Below are positions 31,621 through 42,700 of a stretch of 64,000 nucleotides of DNA, one piece after another. Under the pieces are notes generated by a model. It made no database searches. It was not told the origin of the DNA and was given only the letters and a program-made list of their open reading frames with translations. This stretch comes from Actinomadura oligospora ATCC 43269. GTDB lineage: Bacteria; Actinomycetota; Actinomycetes; Streptosporangiales; Streptosporangiaceae. How positions within the stretch are numbered: the first letter of the stretch is position 1; every line of letters starts with the position of its first letter. The stretch lies in NCBI RefSeq assembly GCF_000518265.1, contig NZ_JADG01000007.1:62001-126000 (forward strand), in the 5' to 3' direction. The position numbers and the translations under genes were made by a program.

Positions 31621-32589
31621 TCAGAGGAGCAGCAGGGTCTTGCCGAGCGCCGTCCGGTTCTCGATGGCGGCGTGGGCGTCGGCCGCGCGGTCGAGCGGGA
31701 AGGTCTGCCCGATCACCGGACGAACCGTCCCGGCGGCGGCCTTCTCCGTCATTTCGCGCGCCCACCGGTCCAGGTCGGCGCCGAAGCCGCGGAGCTGGTC
31801 GAGGCCGATCACCGTCACGCCGCGCGCGTCCGCTTCGGCCGGGTCGACGGACGTGGCGTCCCCGCTCGCCCCGCCGTGGATGGAGAACCGCCCTCCGCGC
31901 GCCGTGACCTCGAAGGACGCTCGTCCGATCCCGCCGCCGACGCCGTCGAAGACCAGGGTCGGGCCGACGCCGCCGGTCGCTTCGAGCACCTGCTTCGTCC
32001 AGCCGGGTTCGGAGTAGTCGACGGCCTCCGCGCCCAGTTCGCGGATCAGCTCCAGCTTGCGCTCGCCTCGCGCGGCGCCGATCACGCGCGCTCCCGCCGC
32101 GAGCGCCAACTGCACCAGCAACGTCCCGACGCCTCCGGCCGCCGCCTCCACCAGCACCACGTCATCGGGCCGGAGCCCGGCCGTCTCGACCAGGCCGAGC
32201 GCGGTGCGGCCGTCGCTGCTCAACGCGACGGCGTCCGCCAGGTCCAGATCGTCCGGGACGGGAGACAGCGCGTCCACCTGCGCCAACGCGCGCTCGGCGA
32301 ACCCGCCGGTCTGGCCGGTGGACGCGAGGACACGGCGTCCGACCCACGACGGGTCCACCCCGTCCCCGACCTCGCTCACCCGCCCGGCGACCAGGCCACC
32401 CGGCACGTAGGGCAGCGACGGCCGCGCGTGCCAGCGATCCACCCCTCGCCTGATCTGCGTCTCGACATACGTGATCCCCGCGACCGCGACGTCCACCACC
32501 ACCTGGCCAGGCCCGACAACAGGATCCGGAGCCTCCCCCGTGACCAGCACGTCCGGCCCACCGAACCGCGTCACCCGCGCAACCCGCAT
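31621..32589 (-). CDS. Quinone oxidoreductase-like medium-chain dehydrogenase
   Basis: 322 residues from ATG 32589 with AAGGAG upstream. It belongs to the zinc-free MDR/quinone oxidoreductase group: MRVARVTRFGGPDVL, PYVPGGLVAGRVSEVG, the NADPH-binding VEAAAGGVGTLLVQLALAAGARVIG, GAEAVDYSE and FDGVGGGIGRASFEV; the catalytic cysteine and zinc-lobe cysteines of alcohol dehydrogenases are absent. Such enzymes reduce quinones or enones with NADPH. It lies between the thioester-protein gene and the hydrolase pair on the same strand, with a 207-bp gap upstream. No link to the polyketide locus is shown by the sequence. Confidence 0.9.
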   Translation of the reverse strand: MRVARVTRFGGPDVLVTGEAPDPVVGPGQVVVDVAVAGITYVETQIRRGVDRWHARPSLPYVPGGLVAGRVSEVGDGVDPSWVGRRVLASTGQTGGFAERALAQVDALSPVPDDLDLADAVALSSDGRTALGLVETAGLRPDDVVLVEAAAGGVGTLLVQLALAAGARVIGAARGERKLELIRELGAEAVDYSEPGWTKQVLEATGGVGPTLVFDGVGGGIGRASFEVTARGGRFSIHGGASGDATSVDPAEADARGVTVIGLDQLRGFGADLDRWAREMTEKAAAGTVRPVIGQTFPLDRAADAHAAIENRTALGKTLLLL

Positions 32590-32796
32590 ACCCAACTCCT
32601 TCGCTCGATCCCCCCACCCTGCAACCTCAACCAACCTCGAGGTCAACCCCCAACAACACCCCCGGACCGTCCACCCCGCGTCTCCGAGGGCGGTCAGGTG
32701 CGAGCGGCGGCGGGGTGGCGTGGGCGCGGGGGTGACGCCGTGTGCGGGTACCGGTTTCCAGGGGGTGGAACCCGGTACCCGGTGGTGGGGGTGGCG

Positions 32797-33663
32797 TCAG
32801 GCCAGGACTTCGCGGAGCTTGGCGGCGAACTCCTCGGGCTTTCCGGGGTAGCCGGTCTCGGGTCCGGCGAAGCCGCCGTGGTGGCTGGGGAAGACGGTGG
32901 CCTCCTGGCCGAGCAGGGCGGCCGTCGCGCGGGCGGTGCGGCCGGTGAGGGCGTCCCCGGTCTCCTCGCCCACGGCGATCACGACGCGGGTGGAGGCGCC
33001 GGTCAGCGCCTGGACGTCGGGCTCGTAGCCGGTGATCGGCCGGGACGCGTCGGACAGCAGCGGATCGCTGCGGGTGCCGTCGTCCCCGGACGGCATGCCG
33101 AACGCGGCGGGGTCGGCGGCGGGCTGGGCGAAGTAGGCGTCGGTGAACTCGCCCTGCCAGGAGGTCATCGCGATGAACGCGGCCATCCCGGCGAAGAAGC
33201 CCTTGGCCTCGTAGGCCTCCCGGACGGCGATCCGGGCGCGTTCGGCGGCATCGGCGTCCGGGACGACGGTGGTGAGCGGCGGCTCGTGCGCCACCAGGGT
33301 CGTCACGTCGCCCGGGTGGGCGGCGACCAGGGCGAGCGCGGTCACCGCGCCGCCGCTGCTGGCGAACATCTCGACCGGGCCCGCGCCGAGCGCCTCGATG
33401 ATCGCGTGGACGTCGCGGGCCTGGATCTCGGGGTCGTTGACGGTGCTGCCGTCCTTGCGGACGCTGCGCCCCAGGCCGCGCGGGTCGTAGGTGACCACGG
33501 TGCGGTCGCCGAAGTGCGAGGCGAGCGCGCGGAAACCGTCGGCGGTCATGGGCTGACCGATCATGAACAACGGCGGGCGTCCGTCCGCCGTCGGAAGCGG
33601 ACCCTGGACGTCGTAAACGAGGTCCGCTTCGGGCGTTTCAAGGGTGCTCATGGTCATGCTCAT
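32797..33663 (-). CDS. Alpha/beta hydrolase (tandem paralogue A)
   Basis: 288 residues; ATG 33663 has AGGAG six bases upstream. Alpha/beta-hydrolase fold with VVTYDPRGLGRS, a nucleophile elbow FASSGGAVTALAL (Ser in a Ser-Ser-Gly-Gly variant of GxSxG), VAHEPPL and a C-terminal HHGGFAG supplying the catalytic His. It is very similar over its whole length to the gene immediately upstream, and about 120 bp of upstream sequence are also shared, so the pair arose by a segment duplication of roughly 1 kb. Substrate unknown. Confidence 0.9.
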   Translation of the reverse strand: MSMTMSTLETPEADLVYDVQGPLPTADGRPPLFMIGQPMTADGFRALASHFGDRTVVTYDPRGLGRSVRKDGSTVNDPEIQARDVHAIIEALGAGPVEMFASSGGAVTALALVAAHPGDVTTLVAHEPPLTTVVPDADAAERARIAVREAYEAKGFFAGMAAFIAMTSWQGEFTDAYFAQPAADPAAFGMPSGDDGTRSDPLLSDASRPITGYEPDVQALTGASTRVVIAVGEETGDALTGRTARATAALLGQEATVFPSHHGGFAGPETGYPGKPEEFAAKLREVLA

Positions 33664-33796
33664 TTCGACTCCTGCGAATTCGGGAACTCGTCGGTTCCGG
33701 CGCCGGGCTCTGGCGGCCCTTCGACCGTTAGTCGGAGCCGCCGCCGCCGTCTCGACATCCCTCAGGACGATTTCTCGGGTCCGGCTGGTTCAGGGG

Positions 33797-34654
33797 TCAG
33801 TTCAGGACCTCGCGGAGCTTGGCGGCGAACTCCTCCGGCTCCCCGGAGTCGCCGGTCCCCGGCCCGGCGAAGCCACCGCGGTAGCGGGGGAAGACCATGA
33901 CCTCCTGGCCGAGCAGAGCGGCCGTCGCCCGCGCGGAGCGCCCGGTGAGGGCGTCGCCGGCCTCCTCTCCCACGCCGATCACCATGCGGGTGGGAGCGGC
34001 GATCAGGGCCTGGAAGTCGGGCGCGTAGCCGGTGACCGGCCAGGCCGCGTCCGACAGAAGGCCATCGCGGACGCCGTCGTCCCCGGACGGCATGCCGAAC
34101 GCGGCCGGGTCGGCGGCGGGCTGGGCGAAGTAGGCGTCATCGAACTCGCCCTGCCAGGACGCCATGGCGGTGAAGGCGGCCAGTCCGGCGATGAAGCCCC
34201 CGCCCTCGAAAGCCTCCTTGACGGCGGCCCGGGCGCGTCCGGCGGCGTCCGCGTCCGGCAGGACGGAGATCAGCGGCGGCTCGTGCACCACCAGGGTCGT
34301 CACATCGTCCGGGAAGGACCTGACCAGGGCGAGCGCCGCCACGGCGCCACCGCTGCCCGCGAACATCTCGACCGGCCCCGCCCCCAGCGCCTCGATGATC
34401 GTGTGAACGTCCCACGCCAGGGTCTCGGGGTCGGCGGCGGTGCGGCCGTCCCTGCGGGCGCTTCGGCCCGGGCTGCGCGGGTCGTGGGTGACCACGGTGC
34501 GGTCGCCGAAGTGCGAGGCGAACGCGCGGAAACCCTCGTCGGTCATCGGCTGACCGATCACGAACAACGGCGGGCGTCCGTCCGCCGTCGGAAGCGGACC
34601 CTGCACGTCGTACACGAGGTCCACTTCGGGCGTTTCAAGTGCGGTCGCGGTCAT
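33797..34654 (-). CDS. Alpha/beta hydrolase (tandem paralogue B)
   Basis: 285 residues, paralogue of the downstream gene: GPLPTADGRPPLFVIGQPMT is almost identical in both. The nucleophile elbow is FAGSGGAVAALAL. The residue pairing with it at the C-terminus differs: paralogue A has SHHGGFAG where this copy has RYRGGFAG, so the expected catalytic His is missing here. It may be inactive, or use another residue. Located 127 bp from the SnoaL-like gene, on the same strand. Confidence 0.88.
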   Translation of the reverse strand: MTATALETPEVDLVYDVQGPLPTADGRPPLFVIGQPMTDEGFRAFASHFGDRTVVTHDPRSPGRSARRDGRTAADPETLAWDVHTIIEALGAGPVEMFAGSGGAVAALALVRSFPDDVTTLVVHEPPLISVLPDADAAGRARAAVKEAFEGGGFIAGLAAFTAMASWQGEFDDAYFAQPAADPAAFGMPSGDDGVRDGLLSDAAWPVTGYAPDFQALIAAPTRMVIGVGEEAGDALTGRSARATAALLGQEVMVFPRYRGGFAGPGTGDSGEPEEFAAKLREVLN

Positions 34655-34781
34655 GTCGCCTCCAACGGTTCGCGGAACTCGCCGGTTCCGTCACCAGACC
34701 CTGGCGGGCCCTTCCCCCGTTGGTCGGAGCCGCCGCCGCCTTCTCGACATCCCCGGAGGGGAGGATCGCGCCCGGCCCGGT

Positions 34782-35288
34782 TCAGCCGTCGTCGTCCTCG
34801 CCCTCGCCCTCCTCCTCGACGTCGGGCTCTTCGGACGGGGACATGGCGAGGGTGTCCCAGGCCGGGGTGAGGGTCAGGGACTTCAGGCGCCAGCCGTAGG
34901 GCGTGCGGACGGCGGTTCCGGTGATGACCGAACCGGCCACGTAGACCTGCTCGGTGTCGAGCAGGACGAACGTCCCGTTGGAGTTCAGGCGGAAGGACGC
35001 CTTGTCACCGTCGACGCTGATGAGGTGGTTCGCGTAGATGTGCTGGGTTGTCCCGAACGTGGCCATCGTCTCCGTCAGGAACTGGGAGATGTCGGTCAGT
35101 CCGGTGTGCTCGTCCCTGTCCGCGGGGCGGCCGACCGTCGCGTCCGGGGTGAACAGGGCGGCGAGGGCCGGGAGGTCGAAGCCGCGGTCGTCCAGGGCGC
35201 GCGCGTAGCGGTCCAGGAGCGTGACGATCTCGGCGCGGTCGGCCAGGGCGGTGAGCCGGGCCTCCGCGGTCAGGTCTTGTAGCGCCAT
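34782..35288 (-). CDS. SnoaL-like/NTF2-fold protein
   Basis: 168 residues. It starts with the common SnoaL_4 pattern: LTALADRAEIVTLLDRYARALDDRGFDLPALAALFTPDATVG, then ISQFLTETMATFGTTQHIYANHLISVDGDKASFRLNSNGTFV and TPYGWRLKSLTLTPAWDT, followed by a highly acidic tail (DVEEEGEGEDDDG). The NTF2 fold serves as cyclase, isomerase or hydratase, or as a simple binding pocket in many secondary-metabolite pathways. It lies 102 bp downstream of ccr on the same strand and could belong to the polyketide locus, but the gap leaves room for its own promoter. Activity cannot be predicted. Confidence 0.85.
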   Translation of the reverse strand: MALQDLTAEARLTALADRAEIVTLLDRYARALDDRGFDLPALAALFTPDATVGRPADRDEHTGLTDISQFLTETMATFGTTQHIYANHLISVDGDKASFRLNSNGTFVLLDTEQVYVAGSVITGTAVRTPYGWRLKSLTLTPAWDTLAMSPSEEPDVEEEGEGEDDDG

Positions 35289-35390
35289 GCCCTGTCTCCG
35301 TCCGGGCGACGATCTTTCGTCACCGAACGTAGCAGGACGAAGGCGTCAAGTGATCGACCGGGGCCCCGCGGGCGGCGGAAGAATCGGCGA

Positions 35391-36707
35391 TCAGCGGCGG
35401 AAGAGGTGGAACCTCTCCTCGCCGATGCGCTCGCGCAGGGCCGGGTCGTCGACGCCCTGGCCCTCGGCGGTCGCGCCGCACAGGACGGCGACCTTGCCGA
35501 TGTGCTGGTTGGTCTGGACGGCCCGGGTGGCCTCGCCCGCGTCGGAAAGGGCGTAGGTCCGGGACAGGGTCGGGTGGATCATGCCGAGCCCGAACAGCCG
35601 GTTGACCTGCACGGCCTCGTGGTAGTTGAAGCCGTGCGAGCCGATGATGCTCTTCAGCCGCATCCACAGGAACCGGTTGTCGTACTCGTGCCTGTACCCC
35701 GTGGACGAGCCGCACGTGACGATCTTCCCGCCGCGCTTGGCGACGTAGACCGACGCGCCGAACGTCTCGCGGCCGAGGTACTCGAAGACGATGCCCGGGT
35801 CCTCGCCGACCAGCCCGCGGATGGCCTCGCCGAGGATCCGGCCCGCCTTCGGGTTCCGCAGCCCGCCCTCGCCGAGGTCGAGATCGGTGCGGTCGATGAC
35901 GTGCTCGCAGCCCTGCGCGCGGACGATCTCGGCCTTCTCCTGGGACGACACGACCGCGACCGGGATCCCGCCGCCGTTCAGGACGAGCTGCGTGGCGAAC
36001 GAGCCGAGCCCGCCCGTCGCGCCCCACACCAGGACGACGTCGCCCTGCTTCATCCGGGCGCCGTGCGTCCCGACGAGCATGCGGTACGCGGTCGCGGCGC
36101 ACAGCGTGTTCGAGCCCGCCTCCTCCCAGGTCAGGTGGGCGGGCTTCGTGATGAGCTGGTTCGCCTTGACGACGCAGAAGTCGCCGAGCGAGCCGAAGTT
36201 GGTCTCGAACCCCCAGGCCAGCTGGGTCTCGGACATCATGCCGTCGTCGTAGGAGCCGTGGTCCTCCTCGTCCACGTAGGACGGGGAGATGACCACCCGG
36301 TCGCCGACCTTCCAGTGCTTCACGCCCGCGCCCGTGCGGACCACGACGCCCGCGCCGTCCGAGCCGAGCACGTGGTACGGCAGGTCGTGCCGCGCGCCGT
36401 ACCAGCCCTGCCGCCCGAACTTCTCCAGGAACGCGAACGTCGGCACCGGCTCGAAGATCGCCGACCAGACGGTGTTGAAGTTGATCGCCGCCGACATCAC
36501 CGCGACGACGCACTCGTCCGGCGCGATCTCCGGCATCTCGACCTCGCCGACGTGCATCGACCGCCGGACGTCCTTGTCCCTCTGCCCTTCGAAGATGCCC
36601 ACCTCGTCCTTGCGGGTGAACGCGGCCCGGTAGCGCGCGGGCAGGTCGATCTCGGCCAGCTCCCGGCCGGACGCGCCGGACCGGACGGCTTCGAGCAGTT
36701 CGGACAT
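35391..36707 (-). CDS. ccr: Crotonyl-CoA carboxylase/reductase
   Basis: 438 residues, normal length. Signature stretches are FEPVPTFAFLEKFGRQGWYG, ARHDLPYHVLGSDGAGVVVR, DGMMSETQLAWGFETNFGS, NTLCAATAYRMLVGTHGARM, WGATGGLGSFATQLVLNGGG and VTCGSSTGYRHEYDNRFLWM. The enzyme reductively carboxylates crotonyl-CoA or longer 2-enoyl-CoAs with NADPH and CO2, giving ethylmalonyl-CoA or alkylmalonyl-CoA. Copies beside a PKS normally supply its extender unit. Here it starts 22 bp after the PKS stop on the same strand, so it is cotranscribed. No meaA, mcm or other ethylmalonyl-pathway genes are adjacent, which favours a role in extender supply. Confidence 0.95.
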   Translation of the reverse strand: MSELLEAVRSGASGRELAEIDLPARYRAAFTRKDEVGIFEGQRDKDVRRSMHVGEVEMPEIAPDECVVAVMSAAINFNTVWSAIFEPVPTFAFLEKFGRQGWYGARHDLPYHVLGSDGAGVVVRTGAGVKHWKVGDRVVISPSYVDEEDHGSYDDGMMSETQLAWGFETNFGSLGDFCVVKANQLITKPAHLTWEEAGSNTLCAATAYRMLVGTHGARMKQGDVVLVWGATGGLGSFATQLVLNGGGIPVAVVSSQEKAEIVRAQGCEHVIDRTDLDLGEGGLRNPKAGRILGEAIRGLVGEDPGIVFEYLGRETFGASVYVAKRGGKIVTCGSSTGYRHEYDNRFLWMRLKSIIGSHGFNYHEAVQVNRLFGLGMIHPTLSRTYALSDAGEATRAVQTNQHIGKVAVLCGATAEGQGVDDPALRERIGEERFHLFRR

Positions 36708-36729
36708 GGGGGGATTCCTCCGCGGGGGG

Positions 36730-39700
36730 TCAGTGAGCCGGGGACAGGGCCGCCGGGCCGCTCGCCGCGCCTTCCGGTGCGGCCGTGGGGTCGGACGTCG
36801 CGCCGTCTGCGTCGGCTCCGGAAGCGGCTGTGGCGGCGAGTTGGCCGTCCAGGTGGGCTGCGAGGATCTCCACGCCGGGCGGGTCGAGCAGGTTCAGGTG
36901 GTGCACCCCGGGGATCACGACCTTCTCCAGGGCCGGGCAGAGCGGGCCGAACCCGTTCGTCCCGTCCAGGACGTACCGGGCGTCCTTCACGGCCCAGGGG
37001 GTCTCCTCGGGCGCGTAGTAGAGGATGACACGGCCGTCGTAGGGCCGGGGCTCGTACGCCTCCAGGGACCGGGTGTCCTGGTGCGAGGTGAGCTGGTGGT
37101 GCAGCGCGGCCGGGGGGATCATCTCCGCGAGCGGCGCCGCGCGCTCCATGACCAGCGCGAACTGCTGCTCCTCGGACAGCCCGGACAGTTCGTCGAAGGT
37201 GAGCGCGACCTCCAGGCCGTAGGTCTCGTTCACGTAGTCGGTGAACGCGACGAAGCGGCGGGCGAGGGTGTCGGACTCGTCCTCGACCGGGAGCGGCAGG
37301 CCCGCGTCGAACAGCGCGACGAACTCGACGTCCCGTCCGGCCTCGCGCAGCTGCCGCGCGGTCTCGTAGGCGAGGACGCCGCCGAACGACCATCCGGCCA
37401 GCCGGAACGCGCCTTCCGGCTGGGCCTCCACCAGGTGCCGCACGTAGCGGGCGGCGCGCTCCCCGACCGGGGGCGCGTCGTCGAACCGTTCGAGCCCGTA
37501 CACCGGCTGGTCGTCGCCGAGCAGGTCGACGAGCTGCCGGTAGCAGGCGGTCGTGCCGCCCGCGGGGTGCGCGATGAAGATCGGACGCCGGTCCCCGGAC
37601 GGCTTCAGCGGCCGGACGATCTGCCGCGCGGCCTCCTCGTCCGCGGCCCGGATGTACTCCGCGACGTGCTCGGCGGTCGGCGTCGCGAACAGCTCGCCCC
37701 GCGTGGCCTCGCCACCCAGTTCCCTCAGCAGGAGGGCGACGACCTCGTCGGCCTTCTCGTCCGTGCCGCCGAGGTCGGCGTAGAAGTCGGCGACGACCGA
37801 GACGCGGTCGAGGCCGAGGACGTCCTCGAAGAACCGGACGGCCAGGCGCTCGGCGGCGTCGCGCGCCATCACGTACCCGGACTCGGCGTTCGACACGGCG
37901 GTCACGGCGGGCGGCGCCTGAGCGTGCGCGAGGCCGAGCTCCTCGGCGGCCCACTCCTCGAACACGTCCACCGACGCGCCCTTGAGCAGCACCGACGCGG
38001 GGACGGTCAGTCCGAGGTCGTGCTCGACGCCGCTCTTGATCCGGACGGCGACCAGCGAGTCCAGCCCGAGGTCGGTGAGCGGGACGGACGGGTCGAGCCG
38101 GTCGGGCGCGAAGCCCAGCACCGATGCGATCCGCCACCTGACCTGCGCGGCGATGCGCGCGCGGGCCTCGGCCGGGTCGAGCGCCCGGACGGCCTCGATG
38201 CCGGGCCAGTCGCCCGAGTCCGGCTGCTCGGTCCGCGCGGCCTCGGTGAGCGCGGCGAAGAACGGCATGTTCGTGATCTCGGGGAACAGGCCCACGGCGG
38301 CGGACGGGTCGAACCGCAGCACACCGGCGGCGGTCACGTCGGCGGCGAGCAGCGCCTCCAGGGCCTCCGCGCCCTCCTCCGGCGTGATCGGCTCGATGAC
38401 CGCGACCTTGAGGTCGGCGGCCCCGCCAACCCGCGACCAGGTGCCCCAGTTGATCGTCGTGGCGGCGCGTCCGTGCGCGCGGCGGTGCGCGGCGAGCGCG
38501 TCCAGCGCGGCGTTCGCGGCGGCGTACGCGCCCTGGCCGGGCGACCCGAGCAGCGCGGCGGCCGACGAGTGCAGGACGAGCCAGTCGAGGCCCGCGTCCC
38601 AGGTCGCCTCGGACAGCGCCCGCGCGCCCTCCACCTTCGCCGCCCACACGCGACGCAGGTCGTCCGGGCCGAGGTCGGCGATCATCCGGTCGTCGATCGC
38701 GCCCGCGCCGTGCACGACGCCGCGCAGCGTCGCCCCGCCTTCGCGCGCGGCCTCGACCAGCCGTCCGGCGACACCCGGCTCGGCGATGTCCCCGAGGACG
38801 ACCCCGACGTCCACGCCGTCCTCACGCATCCGCGCGATCGCCTTCTCAGCGTCAGCGGACGGCCCAGACCGTCCCGACAACACGATCCGCGCGGCCCCCC
38901 GCTCAGCCAGCAACCGAGCCGTGGCCAGCCCGATCCCGCCGTAGCCGCCCGTGACGATGTACGCACCCCCACGCCGCACAACCCGCCGCCGCCTGTCGAT
39001 CTCCGGCAGGACGGCCTGGGCGAGGCGGGCGGTGTGGCGGGTGCCGTTTCGGTAGGCGGTTTCGCGGGACGGGGTGTCGGCGAGGAGTTCGGCGACCAGG
39101 TCTTCGGGGCGTGCGGCGTCCACGAGGGTGGCGCGCTGGACGGTCCGCTCGAACGCGAGCACGCGCGTGATCGCGCGGACGTGCGCCTGCCGGAGATTTC
39201 CGGACTCACCCGGCAGGACGGGCAGTGCGTCGCGCGTCGCGACGAACAGGCGCGCGCCGTCCGGCATCGCGACGGACGTCCGCGCGACGGCCAGCGCGAG
39301 CTCCTCGTCCGCCAGTTCACCCGCCACCAACACAACACCCTGCACGTCAGCGGACGGCGTCGAACCGATCGGGCTGCGGGTGACGGTGTGGCCGCGGCGG
39401 TGTAGTTCGTCTGTGACGGAGGTGGCGAAGGGGTCGGTGTCGTCGGCGAGCAGGAGCCACGTCGCTTCGGGCAGGGTCGCTTCGGGGGTTTCGGACGCGT
39501 CCCAGACGACCTCGGCGAGCTTGGCGGAGAGCGGCACGGGTAGGTCGGCGCGCTCGGCGCGGCGCAGGGTGATGCCTGTGGCCTCGACGAGCACCTGACC
39601 GTCCGGACCGAGAATCCGCAGGTCACCGTGGGTGCCGTCGAACGTGGCGCGGACGTGTCCGCCGCGGTGCGTCGGCCCGTAGACGCGCAGGCTGCCGATC

Positions 39701-42700
39701 GTCTCGACCAGCGCGTCACCGTCGGCCTCGGCGTAGAGGACGCCGAGAGCGCGTTCGAAGACCTCGGGGTGCAGGCGGTAGTGGCGGCTGCCGCGTTCGG
39801 CCGCCGCGATCTCGGTCGCCGGGCCGCCCGGCGGGGACGCGGGCGCCCGGTGGTCCTCGCCGACGTCGGCGCCGGCCAGGCGGGTCCAGGTGCCCGCCGG
39901 AGTCAGCGCGTGGATCTCGACGCGCTGGTCGTCCTCGCTGAAGGTGGTCGTGACCGTCGTGGACGCGTCCAGCGCGAGCGGCTTCTCTATCCACAGGCTG
40001 TTGACACGCACGGACTCGACGCCGAGCGCCTCGGCGCCCGCGGCGAGCGCCATCTCCGCGAACGCGGCGGGCGGCAGGACGTCCAGGCCGCGCGTCGGAG
40101 TGATCCACGGCTGGGCGGCGGTGCCGACGTCGGCGCGCCAGGCGTGCCGGTCCTCGCCGGGGAGTTCGACGTGCGCGCCGAGCAGCGGATGCTCGTCGCG
40201 GCCCGCGCCACGGCGGCGCGTCCGGGACGTGTCGATCCAGTGCCGCTCGTGCCGCCAGGGCGCGGACGGCACGTCGGTGACCGTGCCGTCGGCGGGCGCG
40301 GCGATCCGGTGCCCGCGCGCGGCGAGCCCGGCGAGCTGCGCGTGGAAGGTCAGGGTGTCGTCGGTCTCCTGGCCCTTGGGCGCGCGCTTCAGCGTGTGGG
40401 TGACGAACGCGCCGACTCCGTCGAGGGTCTCGCCGACGGGGTGCGCGAGGATCGGGTGCGCGTTGACCTCGATGAACGTCCGGAATCCGTCGTCGGCGGC
40501 AGCCGCGATCGCGTCGGTGAGACGGACCGGATTGCGAAGGTTCTGCGCCCAGTACCCGGCGTCCATCGGGACGTCGGCGCGCGGGTCGTCCAGCGCGGTC
40601 GTGTAGAGGCGGACGTCGTCGGCGAACGGGGTCCCGGGCTTCGCGCCGACCTCGGCGAGGGCCTCGCGCAGGTCGGGCAGGAGCGGGTCGACCTGCGGTG
40701 AGTGGCCCGCGCCCTCGGCCTTGATCATCCGTGCGAGGCGGCCCTCGGCCTCGGCGCGCGCGACGACCGTCGCGACCTGCTCGGCGTCGCCGGTGACGAC
40801 CGTCTGCGTCGGCGAGGAGTGGACGGCCGCGTACACCTCGTCCAAGCCGTCCGCGAGGCGGGCGACCTCGGCGGCGGAAGCGCCGAGCACCGCCATCGCA
40901 CCGCCGCCGACCAGCCGGTCCAGCAGCCGCGAGCGGCGGCAGATGACCTTGACGCCGTCCGCGAGGGACAGCTTCCCGGCGACGACGGCCGCGGCGACCT
41001 CGCCCATCGAGTGCCCGACGACCGCGCCGGGCGTGACGCCGTACGCCGTCCACATGCGCGCGAGCCCGATCTGGATCGCGAACAGCAGCGGCATCGTGAC
41101 GGCCGGGCCGCCCTCGATGGGCTCGCCCTCCTCCAGGACGGCCCACAGCTCGGGGCCGCCCTCGTCGGCGAACAGCGCGTCCAGGTCGTCGATGGCCTCG
41201 GCGAACGCGGGCTCCTCCTCCAGGAGCCGCTGCGCCATGCCCGTCCGCTGCGCGCCGTACCCGGAGAACACCCAGACCGGACGTCCCGGAACGCCGACCG
41301 CCGTCCCGCTGACCAACCCGGGATGCGGACGCCCTTCGACCAGCGCTTTCAGGCCGTCGACCAGCCCGGCGCGGTCGCGTGCGGCGACGACGGCGCGAAC
41401 TCGGCCACGGCCGTCGCGCCGACGCAGCGTCCGCGCGAGGTCGGCGTCGGGGACCTCGCGTCCGTCCAGCCACGTGAGGAGCTCGGACGCGTACGCGCGG
41501 ATCCGGTCCTCGGACGTGTCGGAAAGCGGATATAGGCGAACCGGAACGTCCTCGCGCACGACCTCGGCGGCCGGGGCCTCCTCCAGGACGACGTGCGCGT
41601 TCGTCCCGCCGAACCCGAACCCCGAGACACCCGCCCGGCGCGCGTGGCCGCGCCTCGGCCACGGCGTCTCCTCGCCCACGACCGCGAGCCGCAGGTCGTC
41701 GAACGGGATGTGCGGGTTCGGCTCCTTGTAGTGGTTGGACGGCGGGATCACGCCGTGGTGCAGCGCGAGGACGGCCTTGACCAGCCCCGCGGCGCCCGCC
41801 GCCGCCTCCATGTGCCCGAGGTTGGACTTGACCGAGCCGAGCAGCAGCGGCGCGTCCGCGTCGCGTCCCGCGCCCAGCACCTCGCCGAGCGCCTTCGCCT
41901 CGATCGGGTCGCCGAGGAAGGTCCCCGTGCCGTGCGCCTCGACGTAGTCGACCTCGCGCGTGTCGATCCCGGCGGCGGCGTACACGTCCCGGAGCAGCGC
42001 CTTCTGCGCCTCGGAGTTCGGCGCGACCAGGCCGTTCGAGCGTCCGTCGGAGTTCACGCCCGAGCCGCGGATGACCGCGAGCACCCGGTCGCCGTCCCGC
42101 TCGGCGTCGGAGAGCCGCTTCAGGACGACCGCGCCGCAGCCCTCCGCCCGGACCATGCCGTCCGCGCTCGCGTCGAACGCCTTGCAGTGCCCGTCGGACG
42201 CCGTCCCGCCCGCGAGGTCGAACGTCATCGTCACGGTCGGCGACAGCAGCACGTTCACGCCGGACGCGAGCGCCACGTCCGCCTCGCCGCTGCGCAGCGC
42301 CTGGACGGCCAGGTGCGCGCTGACCAGCGAGGACGAGCACGCCGTGTCCACGATCATGGACGGCCCGCGCAGGTCCAGCAGGTACGACAGGCGTCCGGCG
42401 ATCACGCTGAGCGCCGCGCCGGTCGCCGTGAACGGCTCCAGCGCGGCCAGGTCGGACGCCGTGAACGCCGCGTACTCGGGCGCGGAGACGCCGACGAACA
42501 CGCCCGTCCGGGTGCCGCGCAGCGCGGCGGGCGCGAGGCCCGCGTGCTCGAACGCCTCCCAGGCGACCTCCAGGACGAGCCGCTGCTGCGGGTCCATGAC
42601 GGCGGCCTCGCGCGGCGAGATCCCGAAGAACTCCGCGTCGAACCCGGCGATGTCGGAGAGGAAGCCGCCGAGCCGGGTCGTCCGCGCGAGCAGGTCGCCG

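Noticed and set aside
36706..39405. 899-codon plus-strand frame inside the PKS gene
   Set aside because: Antisense shadow of the PKS; no domain, composition skewed to Gly/Val/Arg.
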